Origin: Selenia dentaria
Taxonomy: Eukaryota > Arthropoda > Insecta > Lepidoptera > Geometridae
DNA length: 64,000 nt
Assembly: GCA_917880725.1 (NCBI GenBank)
Contig: OU862900.1
Location: 21,380,385-21,444,384 of the forward strand
Direction of reading: 5' to 3'
Positions 28,474-40,144 of this stretch are shown here, piece after piece (position 1 is the stretch's first letter; every line of letters starts with the position of its first letter). The notes beneath the pieces were generated by a model. That model ran no database searches. It was not told the origin of the DNA and was given only the letters and a program-made list of their open reading frames with translations. The position numbers were made by a program, and so were the translations under genes.

Positions 28474-30050
28474 ATGGCTGATTGTGAATCTGCAACGAAA
28501 AGAAAACTGGAAAAACATAACATGAGATACAGTGGTAAAAAACCATATAAATGTAATATGTGTCATTATAAATGTTCTACCACCAGACGCTTGAAAACAC
28601 ATATTAGAACACACACTGGAGAGAAACCATTCAAATATAACATGTGTGATTATGAATCTGCAAGAACAGATCACTTACGAAGGCATATTAGCACACACAC
28701 TGGAGAGAAACCATTCAAATGCAACATGTGTGATTATGAATCTGCAACAGCAAGTCAATTACGAAGGCATATTAGCACACACACTGGAGAGAAACCATTC
28801 AAATGCAACATGTGTGATTATGAATGTACACAAGCAGGTGACTTAACAAGACATATTAGAACACATACTGGAAAGAAACCATTCAAATGCAACATGTGTG
28901 ATTATGAATCTGCAACAGCAGTTCAATTACGAAGGCATATTAGAACACATACTGGAGAGAAACCATTCAAATGCAACATGTGCGATTATGAATCTGCAAG
29001 AGCAGATCAATTACAAATTCATATTAGAACACACACTGGAGAGAAACCATTCAAATGCAACATGTGTGATTATGAATCTGCAAGAACAGATCACTTACGA
29101 ATCCATATTAGAACACATACTGGAGAGAAACCATTCAAATGCAACATGTGTGATTATGAATCTGCAACAGCACGTCAATTACGAAGGCATATTAGCACAC
29201 ACACTGGAGAGAAACCATTCAAATGCAACATGTGTGATTATGAATGTACACAAGCAGATCAATTACGAAGTCATATTAGAACACATACTGGAGAGAAACC
29301 ATTCAAATGCAACATGTGTGAATATGAATGTGCAACAGCAAGTAACTTACGAAGGCATATTAGTACACACACTGGAGAGAAACCATTCAAATGCAACATG
29401 TGTGATTATGAATGTACAGAAGCAGATAACTTACGAAGACATATTAAAACACATACTGGAGAGAAACCATTCAAATGCAACATGTGTGATTATGAATGTA
29501 CAGAAGCAGGTAACTTACGAAGACATATTAGAACACATACTGGAGAGAAACCATTCAAATGCAACATGTGTGATTATGAATCTGCAACAGCAAGTCAATT
29601 ACGAAGGCATATTAGCACACACACTGGAGAGAAACCATTCAAATGCAATATGTGTGATTATGAATGTACACAAGCAGGTGACTTAACAAGACATATTAGA
29701 ACACATACTGGAGAGAAACCATTCAAATGCAACATGTGTGATTATGAATGTACACAAGCAGGTAACTTAACAAAACATATTAGAACACATACTGGAGAGA
29801 AACCATTCAAATGCAACATGTGTGATTATGAATCTGCAACAGCAAGTCAATTACGAAGGCATATTAGCACACACACTGGAGAGAAACCATTCAAATGCAA
29901 CAATTGTGATTATGAATGTACACAAGCAGGTGACTTAACAAGACATATTAGAACACATACTGCAGAGAAACCATTCAAATGTTTTACCACCAGATGCTTA
30001 AAACACATTAGAACACAGATTGAAGAGTGTATAGTAAATATAAGTAAATA
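28474..30050 (+). CDS. C2H2 zinc-finger protein with about 17 tandem fingers
   Basis: This is a nuclear sequence-specific DNA-binding protein by family. The ATG at 28474 is the first in the frame (525 codons). After a degenerate start come 17 fingers at exact 28-residue (84-bp) steps, of the form KCNMCDY-x-L-x-H-I-x-TH, joined by TGEKPF linkers. The first (28552 on) is KCNMCHYKCSTTRRLKTHIR. The second has lost its first Cys (KYNMC), so 16 look able to bind zinc. The last, CFTTRCLKHIRTQ, is a wreck that resembles the first. Predicted contact residues (-1,2,3,6) fall in few classes: TSQR, QGDR, RDQI, RDHI, TSNR, EDNR, EGNR, QGNK. No KRAB, ZAD or other domain is present in this exon. It could be a host gene or a recently amplified paralogue. 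The acceptor-like TTTGCTACAG upstream suggests missing 5' exons. Confidence 0.85.
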
Positions 30051-30074
30051 ATAAGAATAATAATATGGGACGAA

Positions 30075-30142
30075 TGTACAAGGTCTTCAGGTTCTACTAC
30101 GCTACAGGTGTACTATGGTACCTGATGACTGATGGACATACT
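30075..30142 (-). mobile_element. Fragment of SINE family 2
   Basis: The minus strand reads CATCAGTCATCAGGTACCAT, then GAACCTGAAGACCTTGTAC, the 3' part of the SINE at 27833-28060. It lies 25 bp after the zinc-finger stop codon and may form part of its 3' UTR. Confidence 0.7.
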
Positions 30143-31807
30143 TGGGGCGGTATTCCAGAAGTACGCTTAGAAGTGAATTTAAGCTTGATTACTCAACTTA
30201 GTATGGCATGTCGAATCTTCACTCAAGTCAAAACAGAATACAAACATATGGCGTTGTAGAGTGCGTTTACGGAGACGCTTGAATTGCAGCGTTATTTGCG
30301 GCGGAGCCCACAGATGGCAGTTCTCTGTTCTAGTGACTTCCGCGGCGGGCAACAAACAACCATTGAGCAGAATGTATATACTCGAATTGAGACGGAGTGG
30401 ATTGAGTTGCTGCGGGGTGCAGTGGGAGGGGATACTCAATCCATTCTGTTCATCGAGTGTGATTGTTTAGATTGCGAAGAACACAAGGATGATTTAATTT
30501 CATATTTATTCAATCTAACATCTACATTTTTTTGCATAACTATTGCAAAGATTTAAATAAATAGTAAATTGAAGAAGGGACTGCAACGATGAAGAGGACA
30601 AGATCCAAATTAAAGCTTCAAACTTCAAACTTTACTGGGTAATAAGTAACACAATTTGAAAATCTTAAATATAACTTATATAATAACATCAATGTTTTAA
30701 ATGTACAATTTGTGTGTTGGCGTCCGGACAAGAAATTCTGTTTCCCGGATACCAACCTCTTCCCGCAACAAGTACATTTTAATAGTTAGTAGTAGTTGTA
30801 CTTAATTAATTTAAACAATAGTTACCGTTTGTTAAATTCTACATATAAGTTTGGTAAATGGGTATTACAGATTCAGTAGTGGGTATCAATTATTAAGACA
30901 AGTATTGTGATATGATATTTACCCGGTTGAGAATATTTGGTAAACTGCTACCCACAACAAAACTCATTTTGTGATAGAATGAACTTAGGTTTATACATAC
31001 AATAAGGTTTTTGAGTAGCAGTTACTCGGTATTTACATAAAATTGTATGCTATGCATACTTATACTTTCATAGTTTAATAAAGATCATAGACAAAACAAT
31101 AGATCAGTGAGGGTGACAAAGCCAGTAGTTACCTTAGAGCAACCTTTATTACCCATTTTCACCGTTACATTCAGGGCCTACTCCAATATAGTAAGAATTA
31201 TTAAAAATAAAATACAAATACCTATGTTAAACTAGAGGTTCACCGTTATCGGGTAAGTTTACTTCGTTCGCTAAATGTCTTTCTGTAGGCTGCTCGGCCA
31301 CCATAAGTAGGTACTTAAAAACTCAAGAAAACGAGAACGATCAAGAGTAGTATAATTTGAACAAAAAGAAAAATGTAGGTACTTACTCGTATTTATTATT
31401 ATATTATAGGATGTACCTAGGTTACGGTCCTATAACGATTGCCTGTTAATTCAGGCCACAATACAATATGAGACAGACATACCTACCTCAGAAAAGCGCT
31501 AACAATCAACAAACAGTACAAATTGATCAAACATGTAGGTATGTGTTATTTTAATCTATGATATAGGCAAAGATTCCATAAACAATCACATGTTACTAAC
31601 ATTGTTAACTACTAATGTAAATTTGATGTACCTAAGCATTTGTAGCACCAATAAGCTTAGGTATAGTTATATAATATATATATTGTATTGGTCAAATGCT
31701 ACGAGCGCGTGAGTAGGCATGATCTAACGAAGCGCGCTGTGTTTACAATATTGCTGTGTGATACAGTGAGTAAAACTCGACTCCTTTAGTATGAGTGCGC
31801 ACATTAT
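30143..31807. other. Intergenic region
   Basis: A block at about 30150-30500 is more GC-rich (GGCGGAGCCCACAGATGGCA). It may be an unrecognised short element that starts with GGGGCGGTATTCCAGAAGTA. The remainder is AT-rich with no gene. Confidence 0.4.
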
Positions 31808-32099
31808 ACAGTTTTTTTATTTTATTTTTTATTATAATTAAAACTTGTGATATCATATGAAAACGGGTTATTATACTTCGTGTTTGAATACAATATGGCA
31901 TAACACCCAGTTCAGAACAATGTATAAGTATTCCACGGACTTTACTGTTGGTTGGGCAGTCATATTTCACAATAAACATCATGTAAATAATATAATTAAA
32001 GTTAAGTGTAATATAAAGTAAGAATATATTTTAATTATAACTTCTTATTTACGAAGATTAGATTCATGATAGTGGCAAAAGTTAAATATTCATGGTAAG

Positions 32100-35009
32100 C
32101 TAATTCTCCGTGTCATCATAGTCTAGACTTTGTAAGAAAGATTTAGTTTTGGCTTTACAAATAGGTTTAGTAGAATGATATAGGTGTAATATTTTGTTAA
32201 GCTTGTTGTATAAGTATGGAGCTAAATAACAATGTTGAGTGTTCGTAAATTTTGTTCTGAATTTTTTCAATTTAACCGTTTTTATACGTCTATGTTTTCT
32301 ATGTGCACATAATATGTCGAAAGGTGTTTTAGTGTGTTGGTATAGTATTATGTTCAGTATATAAAGCTGCCTTACTGATAAGACTTTACATAGTTTGTAC
32401 AACTCGGTAGTAGAGAAACGAGACCGTTTAAACATCATAACCTTGAGTACGGAGCGCTGTGCTCTTTCGAGAGGTAAAACGTGTGTCTTGAAGGCTCCTC
32501 CCCATGCCGTAATACAGTACCATATAATAGATTGACATAATGAGATGTAAATAATTTTAATTAAATTAGGACTTGTAGCAAACCGTAATTTAATATCCAA
32601 ATCATCTTCCTGACTCGCTTTGTTAACATATTTATGTGGGATGACCAGGACAGTCGTTCATCTAAGATAACCCCTAGGTGTTTTATTTGAGAAACTTTAT
32701 CTGGAGAAGGACATTTACAGGATTGATAATCATTTGAGCAGTTATGCACTTTGATTTTAAGGGTTTGTGGAGGATCACCAGGCTGTCGTAATGAAAATGT
32801 CATATATTTGGTTTTATTGACATTAAGAGTGAGGAGATTGTCTTTTAACCATTGGGATACCAGTTTCATTCCATTTTCGGCAGCAGAAAAGACGTTCGAC
32901 CAAGTATTTCCTTGAAACACCAAAGCGGTGCCGTCTGCGTAAGTGAAGATTTTTGCGTTGTTGATACTCATCTTGCACAGGTCGTTTATATAGATAAGAA
33001 AGATGCTAGGTCCTAAAATTGAGCCCTGAGGAACTCCAAAAGAAATACTTGCTTCCTCACTAAGGTATTGTCCTATTTTTACCATCTGCGTTCTATTTGT
33101 AAGGTAATCTTTGAAGAGATTCAGACACTGTCCACGAATACCTATACGCTCCAGCTTGCTGACAAGAATAGGGATCGATACGGTATCGAATGCTTTCGCT
33201 AGGTCGAGAAACATTGCTAAGCACTTTGTATTACTGTCTAGCGATTCAACTATTACGTCACAAAGATCAATTACCGCATTTTCAGTAGATCTGCCGGATC
33301 TGAATCCATACTGTTCGTTAGCTAATAGATCATACTCGTTAAGGTACTTTATTAATCTCTTATTTAAAAGTTTTTCGAAAACCTTGGATAGTGCCGGTAG
33401 TACCGAGATTGGCCGATAGTTATTTATACAGTTTCGGTCTCCACCTTTGTGAATTGGATAAACTATAGCCTTTTTGAAAGCCAATGGGAACTTTCCCTGA
33501 TCATTACAAATGTTAAATAGTTTAACTAGTGAAGGTGTTATTATGTGAGCGATCTTTTTTAAGAATAATGGTGTTAAACCGTCACATCCTGCAGCTGAAT
33601 CTGATTTCAAGTTTGATATTGTCCTAAAAACCTCATCATAATCCACAGGAAGAATTACACACGAGTTGTTAGGAGATATTATATGGTTCAGTACGATTGA
33701 TTCTGTACTGTTTGTGTGTGTAATATCATCTGCTAGCTTTCGTCCTATATTAGAAAAATGAATGTTAACTGCTGCAATCGAATCTTTAGGCGTTTGTTTC
33801 AAATGTAAAAGTTCATTCGGAAAGGACTTTTCAGAAGAAATATTCGCAATACCTTTAATAGCCTTCCAAGTGGATTTTTCGTTCTGTAAACTATTTTCTA
33901 GCTTGAGTTGGTTAAATTTATTCCGTGCTTTATTAACTAGATCACGACAGAAAGATTGGTACCTATCATAGATTATTTTTAGGTTTGTATTTTCAGGGTC
34001 ATTTTTATAGTTGTAGTGTAGCTTGTCTTTATGACGAATGCAGCGCAATATTCCTGGAGAGATCCAGGGTTTGGCCGTTCGTTGTTTTTTAGGAATAGAC
34101 GTAATTTTAGTGTTTTTAGTAAGAGATCGGTATAAGGCCAGTATAAGTTTTTCTGTTATTAGGTCTATACTGGCAGAACTAATTATTGAGTCAAAATCAG
34201 TTTTTTCTATGTTCTCAATGACTTTGTTCCAATCGGTTTTGATTTTAAGTTTAATTGGTTTATTTTTGTTTAACTTTGTGTTAATACTTAACAGGATTGG
34301 AACATGGTCGGTGATATTGGTCTGAATTAGATTTATATAAGAAGGCAGGGTAGTTTTGAGGAGAACATGATCTAAACAATTTCCACCACGAGTAGGTAGA
34401 TCGTGAGCTGGGAATAGTCCATGCTCCAAAATAAAATTGAGATAAGAAGTGGTGTTTGTTTCAGATAGATTGTTTCTAATATATATGTTTATATCGCCTA
34501 GGATTGCCATATTAGTAAAATGTTTCAAGGATGTTAGAGTCTCGTCCAAGGAAATCAAAAAGCTGTCAATATTACGGAAGGATGGTGAGCGATACAGCCC
34601 TATAATAACGGTGCTCGGCTTTATTTTGACTATGGTACAATTTGCACCTTCGAAAATGGGTTCTTCTACGGTGTGTTCTAAGCTTTTGTGTACATAAATT
34701 ACTACACCATCATTCTGATTCCGGCAGTTTATTGTGGAATATATTAAGAAGTTATTTAATGTTGGCAAATTCTTATCCTTATGAACCCAGCACTCAGTTA
34801 GTACGATAATATCACATTCAAACTCCAATCTATGCATCAGAACCTCTAATAATAAAAAGTTTTTATATATGCTTCTAATGTTAAGACAAGATTTTAATGC
34901 TCTTATTTACATCTCCAATAATTTTAATGCACTCTTCTGGGACGCAGGTCATGCAGGTTGCAACACTAAACAAATCTAATTCAGAAATTAATTCATTGTC
35001 TACAGCCAT
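32100..35009 (-). pseudogene. LINE D ORF2: endonuclease and reverse transcriptase
   Basis: A start at 35009 (MAVDNELISELDLF) gives 42 codons before a stop at 34881. A frame change there joins it to LNIRSIYKNF and the long frame (34837-32561, 758 codons). The endonuclease shows VLTECWVHKDK (Glu), AILGDINIYI (Asp) and ITDHVPILL (Asp-His). RT shows NNYRPISVLPALSKVFEKLL, NEQYGFRSGRSTENAV, MFLDLAKAFDTVSI (first Asp) and FGVPQGSILGPSIF. The next motif is TYADGTALVF: the second Asp of YADD is Gly (GGC at 32930-32932, one base from GAC). A second frame change near 32590 leads into the C-terminal 166 codons (SIIWYCITAWGGAFK). Intact, this protein would nick DNA and prime cDNA synthesis; this copy cannot. 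Confidence 0.88.
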
Positions 35010-35837
35010 TTTTATTTACTTGCGTGCAATGGTAACCAGAGCGACTAGTTAAAAGTGGTCGAGTTATACTGAGCAGCGCGTGTAAGGACTTTATTACGAC
35101 TATGACTAGTAACGATAACACGTTTAAAGCCATCAGATACCTTAAGCAGTCTATTGGTTTATTGTCAGGGAAATGTATGTTATCTATAGATCTAGTATTG
35201 CTCCTAAGAGAATACAAGCAATTATTATAAGTGATAGAGTAGTGTATATTAATAAGTAAGCGAGTTATACAAACTATCGTTATGAACTGAGTAGTGATTA
35301 TAACTGTTTTGTCGTTATATAATAAGAATGGCGGTAGCCTATTTGTAAGTTTCGTACACAGAGTCATAATGCGTTTATATTTTGTACGTTCATGATATAA
35401 GTACCGTACTAGTAGATGCCGCTGTAAAGTTGAGAGCATAGCAATGTTCACGGAGAATATGATTACCACATTGAGCTTAAGGATCGAGCACTTCTTATTA
35501 ATTAATTGATATAGTTTTAAAATTTTAAATATATAAATTAACTGCAGATATGCGTATGTGTAACGATATATGCAAAATGTAGTACAGTAGTGACCTACAC
35601 TTACTGTGTTTATTATTTGGGCTACAATATTGCCTTGGTAGACAGTGATATTACATTGTGTCGATAAAGTAAGGTTTGTCAACTTTGTCATATGTTTTGA
35701 GGAAAAATCAATTATTGTATATAATTTCAAATATTATATGGTGAAAAAAGTACCTGTAGTGCATTGTTGATTGATCGCACAATATGTGAGCAATATTTTA
35801 TAATGATATGTTGATTGGAATTAACAGCAGAAAATAG
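35010..35837. other. Spacer between the LINE D ORFs
   Basis: About 830 bp, AT-rich. A 245-codon minus-strand ORF (35730-34993) runs through it and over the ORF2 start in another frame. It is rich in Ile/Leu/Thr/Tyr, has no recognised domain, and probably reflects base composition. Confidence 0.4.
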
Positions 35838-36146
35838 TCAACCCGTAAGCTTTAGTTTATCTATTTGTTCTTCATCCCTGAGTTGCAGTGCCGTGGATTT
35901 CTCAGTTTTGCGAACGTATACCTTTCGATGCGCGGTCCAACAATATTTATAGGAACCAGCTTTAATCATCTGCCTGCCGAGATAAAATAGGCGACGGTTT
36001 TTACTCGTAAGATGTTCTCCTATGAATATCGGTGAGGTATCGCCCTCGTGGTCATGAGGGTCCTCATGACCACGAGGGCATTTAAACCTGGAAGCCTTGG
36101 CCTTTATTTCCGAATCAGAACCGGATTTATCAGATGAACGAGACAT
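35838..36146 (-). pseudogene. LINE D ORF1 with baculovirus FP-like C-terminal domain, internally deleted
   Basis: The 102-codon frame starts MSRSSDKSGSDSEIK and ends in the module SKNRRLFYLGRQMIKAG, then YKYCWTAHRKVYVRKTE, then LRDEEQIDKL. This pattern matches the FP-type domain found at the C-terminus of many insect LINE ORF1 proteins (family knowledge). The coiled-coil middle expected for ORF1 is missing. In its place the codons cross an 18-bp perfect inverted repeat (36042-36079) that encodes CPRGHEDPHDHEG. The protein would bind LINE RNA; this one is probably only a remnant. Confidence 0.65.
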
Positions 36147-36497
36147 TTTTAGCCAACCCTTTGTATATTAATTTTAGGCGTAAATGTATCCGCGCAGTTT
36201 GACGTAACTTGCAAGCAAGCGCAAGGTACTATATTATATTCTTGTTGTGTTTCTATAGTTCCATAATATCTTTTTTTCTCTTTGGAGAGTATGTGTGTAA
36301 ACATCTCACCAAATAAGCTCTTCTAAATTTATAAAGTTTTGATTATAAAAACCCATTGTAGGGTCATAATTTATGCTTAGTTTAGCATAACAGAGAGCAT
36401 ACTTCACCTGCCATAATCATTATTTCCTGTAACAGCACTATCACCATTGTTCACTATCTATAATTCAATTCACTAATATAGACACAAAATTTTCACA

Positions 36498-37149
36498 ATG
36501 GAGGCATACCAAACTTTTCTTGAAGTGATGGATGCCCTTAACAAGAGGATGGACTAGTTTGAAGGCGAACTGCAGAAAACACCCCCTGTCGCCAATACCA
36601 CAGGCACCTTGGCAGCAGATTTTGCAGCATTCAAATCATTCACTGCAGAAGTTATACGTGGATTTCAGCATCAGGGGTTACTGGCACGGAATCTGGATAA
36701 CATCAAAATGCATAGTCGGCGAAAAATCCTCCTGCTCCATGGGATAACAGAAGAAAAACGTTATACGGGCAGTCACTAATCACTTGCATGTGAAAGACTT
36801 TAGTTTGAATGATATTAATCGCTGCCAAAGAATGGGCCGCGCCACTACTGATAAGCCCAGGCCTGTCTTGGTTAAACTGAAGAACTTGGCTATGCGGAAC
36901 AAGTTGTGGTTTTCAAAAACCTCATTGAAGGGTACTGGTATAACACTGTTCGAGTTTCTAACCAGGTCTAGACACCAAGCCTTTATGGAAGCAAGACAAC
37001 GAGTCGGTATTGCAAAGTGTTGGACAAAGGACGGCTTTATTTATGTCATTGGGCCCGATGGTACTCGTCACCGCATCTGCAGCCTTATCGAACTACAAAA
37101 TGTACCGGCGCAAGTGTCGGGAACTTTGAAGCCAGCTCCTGCTCCAGGA
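36498..37149 (+). pseudogene. LINE C ORF1 (RNA-binding protein with FP-like end)
   Basis: The start MEAYQTFLEVMDALNKRMD meets a TAG at 36555, then continues in frame (FKSFTAEVIRGFQHQGLLAR, KILLLHGITEE). After a frame change near 36775 come INRCQRMGRATTDKPRPVLV and WFSKTSLKGTGITLFEFLT. The final KCWTKDGFIYVIGPDGTRH resembles the FP-type end of LINE ORF1 proteins. One stop and one frame change inactivate it. Confidence 0.7.
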
Positions 37150-37448
37150 TAGAAAGAGACAACAGCGGCAACATCAAAGTCCAGGCGGGTCGCTGCAGCA
37201 TCATCTCGAAAGTAGGAATAGGTACATATTTCATTGTACATAGGTAGTTCATTCTCAATAACCCAGTCACTGTAAAATCGCTTGTCTGGTTCCTCATTGC
37301 ATTTAAATTGTCTACCCTACAGACCAAATATGTACCAAATATGTACTACGTAGTCTACCCACTTCCTTGTCTAATTAGTTGCCTTTGTTTTTGAGTACCC
37401 AATTTCAAACTTGTAAACTATTTTCCACTTTCATTTCAATTCAATTCA

Positions 37449-37837
37449 AGTCAACCTCAGATAGATTCTTTGTGTATGGCCCCTGCGACTTGTTTGAGTG
37501 TCGCAACTTTGCCAGTATCTTTTACATGATAGTTTCATAAACTGTAGGAGAAATTAAAGTAAACTTTTAGAATATGGTCGGTGATTAGAAGAGAGAATCA
37601 AACAAACTTTTCCACTCCAGTGATTACTCTAAAACACACAAACACAACATAAATAAGAACAAAATTCCAAACAAAAATATCATATCATTTATAATAAAAA
37701 TAATACTAATAAAAATTCATACATTTATAAAATAAATATTAAGGAATATATCATAATTTTATTTTATTTCTACTAATGTAATTACATAATATACAGTTAA
37801 TTAAAAAAGTAAGGGACAGAAGAGATTTGAATGAATT
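37449..37837 (-). mobile_element. 3' end of LINE B family (empty-site copy)
   Basis: On the minus strand this repeats the end of LINE B at 22400-23300: TCTTCTGTCCCTTACTTTTT, TATTATGTAATTACATTAGT, GTAATCACTGGAGTGGAA, and GCAGGGGCCATACACAAAGA. It lacks the RTE. The join reads AAATTATGATATATTCC in this copy, against an RTE at the same place in the other. Confidence 0.85.
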
Positions 37838-39609
37838 TCTTGCGATCATTTGGAGTAGGGAAATCACGTTATGATTCAATTCCGCAAGATTTAGATATCA
37901 ACTCACTCAACCAACATTTCTCTTCGTCATCCAATGTAAATTCAAATGATAAATAGCTATTTTGACTTATCTCTCTTCTCTCCCTACTCTTGATCACTCA
38001 CCTTTTGTTCTGAGTCAATTCACTGCATGTGATGTTAAAAAGAGTAAGTATATATATTATCAATATCCTCCAATGCAGCAGGCGGTGACGGCATCAGCCG
38101 AAATATGATTGTTCTCATATTGGATGAAATCCTCCCTATCCTATGCCATATATTAAACAATTCTATTTTGGAGGGCACCGTACCATCTTGCTGGAAAGAA
38201 GCTCAAATCATCCCGCTTCCCAAGAAATCTAATCCCAAGTCCTTCTCCGAATATCGACCTATTTCTATTCTTCTTTTCCTATCAAAAGTCTTGGAGCGCC
38301 TAGTACATAACCAACTCAGTTCCTTCTTCAACCAAAATATGCTTCTTAATCCACTCCAGTCTGGGTTTCGAACCGGTCATAGCACTGTCTCTGCACTTGT
38401 CAAAGTAACTGATGACATCAGACTAGGTATGGATAACAGACAGCTTACCATACTTACCTTACTTGACTTTAGCAATGCTTTTAATTCCGTAGATTTTGAC
38501 ATCCTCCTAGCATTGCTTCGCTCTATAAACATATCTCCATCGGTAATTGACTGGTTTCGCAGCTATCTATTTGGGCGACGCCAACGTATTCGCATTCAGG
38601 ATACTTTCTCGTCTTGGTGTGAAACGAATGCTGGCGTTCCTCAGGGCGGCGTACTGTCACCTCTTCTTTTTGCCGTATTTATAAACTCTATATCTTTCTT
38701 TCTTACTTCTTCCTACCATCTCTATGCAGACGATCTTCAGATATACTCTCAGGCTCCACTAGATCACTTAGCAGATGCTGTTGATGAGGTCAACGGCGAT
38801 TTACTTCGTATAGCTAACTGGAGTAGATCTCACGGACTTACAATAAACCTAATAAAAACTCAAGTTATCATTGTTGGAAGCTCCAGATTAGTATCGAAGA
38901 TTGATTTCACAACTCTCCCCGAAATCGTATTTGGTGGTATATGTGTGCCTTATAGCACTCAAGTTAAGAACCTGGGAATAATCATGAATAACTATGTCTT
39001 GGCAACCACAAATCCAATCTGTAGCACGAAAAATGTTTGCATCAGCAGCCTCCCTTAACAGACTGCGTAACTTTTTACCCACTGCTACCAAAGCTGCACT
39101 TGCACAATCTCTCCTTTTTCCCATTCTTGACTATGCTGATGCCAGTTACATAGATCTTACAGAGGACCAGCTTAACAAGCTGGAGCGTCTACAGAATCTC
39201 TGTATTCGGTTTATTTTTGGTCTGCGAAAGTACGACCACGTTTCCGAATTTCGCTGTAAACTTAAGTGGCTCCCTATACGCCTTCGCCGGAATTCTCACA
39301 TCCTCTCTATTCTGTATAACATATTGTTTAATCCAATAATCAATAATAGGTAAAAGGGAGTAGAACCATTTTACCTAAAAGAACGATTTAGATTTCTCCA
39401 ATGCTCTTCTTACTCTCTTAGGTCATCAGAAAACTTACTTCTAACGACTCCTGAACATTGTACTATATTCTACAACTCTTCATACACAGTCCAGGCAGTT
39501 CACCTTTGGAATGCCCTCCCTACTAGTATCAAACGCGCGCGATCGCTGAATAGCTTCAAAGCTCAAGTAAAAGACTACTATCTCTCTACGTTAAATGTTA
39601 ATCCCTGAC
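37838..39609 (+). pseudogene. LINE C ORF2: reverse transcriptase part
   Basis: The pre-RT region (37838-38060) is in broken frames. From 38105, 317 codons show EYRPISILLFLSKVLERLV, LQSGFRTGHSTVSALV, LLDFSNAFNSVDFDIL (first Asp), AGVPQGGVLSPLLF and YHLYADDLQIYSQ (YADD intact), then INLIKTQVIIVG. A frameshift near 39000 leads to PQIQSVARKMFASAASLNRL and FPILDYADASYID, then a stop at 39351. The C-terminal end (VHLWNALPTSIKRA, LNSFKAQVKDYYLS) runs to 39609. All RT catalytic residues are present, but the endonuclease is missing. Confidence 0.85.
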
Positions 39610-40144
39610 ATCATTCATTGATTGATATTATTTTATATTATTGATATTTATGTATGTGTAAGTATATATGTTCATGTATGTTTATAGTATAATATATGTA
39701 TTATATTATTATTATTACGTGTAGGTAAGTGTAAGTATTGTTATATTTAAGTGTATTTTTATTAATTTGAATTTTACCCTTTTATCTAGTATTATCTAGT
39801 GTTACATCTGTTTCATGTAATACTAGGTAATAATATATTTCTTCGTGATATTGCACCATCGTCCATGTCAATCATGTAATCGCTATCCATCCAAAGGTTG
39901 TCTGGAAGAGATCGCTTTTAGCGATAAGACCGCCCATTTGTGCCTACTATTTAAGTTGTTTCCTTATGTTGTATTTACTTTGGTGCAAATAAAGAATTTT
40001 TGTATTGTATTGTATATATTAATACTCTGTGACGTATTTGTAAGAGACTAGCTAGACGAATGACCATAGAGAAGGAGGTACAGGAAAAGTCCATAATGGA
40101 GGATATACGAGTGCCGGAACAATATAGTTAGATTGTAAGACATT

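Larger units (their letters stand above)
31808..36230 (-). mobile_element. LINE D: near full-length non-LTR retrotransposon without RNase H
   Basis: The order on the minus strand is a short 5' UTR (to about 36230), ORF1 remnant (36146-35838), a spacer of 0.8 kb, ORF2 with endonuclease and RT (35009-32100), then a 3' UTR ending in an A-rich tail at about 31808-31835 (AATAAAAAATAAAATAAAAA). The lack of RNase H and the type of C-terminal domain place it in the Jockey/CR1 supergroup. It is close to full length but dead: ORF1 is internally deleted, ORF2 has two single frame changes, and an RT active-site Asp is Gly. Confidence 0.8.
36270..40014 (+). mobile_element. LINE C: non-LTR retrotransposon inserted in the 5' LTR of gypsy 1
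   Basis: It has a 5' UTR of about 230 bp, ORF1 (36498-37149), an RT region (37838-39609) and a 3' UTR with GGTTGTCTGGAAGAGATCGC and AGCGATAAGACCGCC, ending in a TTGTATTGTATTGTAT tail near 40010. The endonuclease is missing; at that place lies a minus-strand LINE B tail (37449-37835). No RNase H. The 5' end coincides with the break in the LTR at 36269, which suggests a full-length insertion that decayed later. Confidence 0.75.

Noticed and set aside
28898..29686. A 262-codon ORF inside the zinc-finger gene
   Set aside because: It is the same 84-bp repeat read in another frame; any stop-free frame stays open through a perfect repeat.
31743..31982. A 79-codon minus-strand ORF
   Set aside because: It lies in the 3' UTR and tail of LINE D.
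34993..35730. A 245-codon minus-strand ORF as a gene
   Set aside because: Low-complexity Ile/Leu/Thr/Tyr composition, no domain, and it overlaps the LINE D ORF2 start in another frame. Probably chance in AT-rich DNA.
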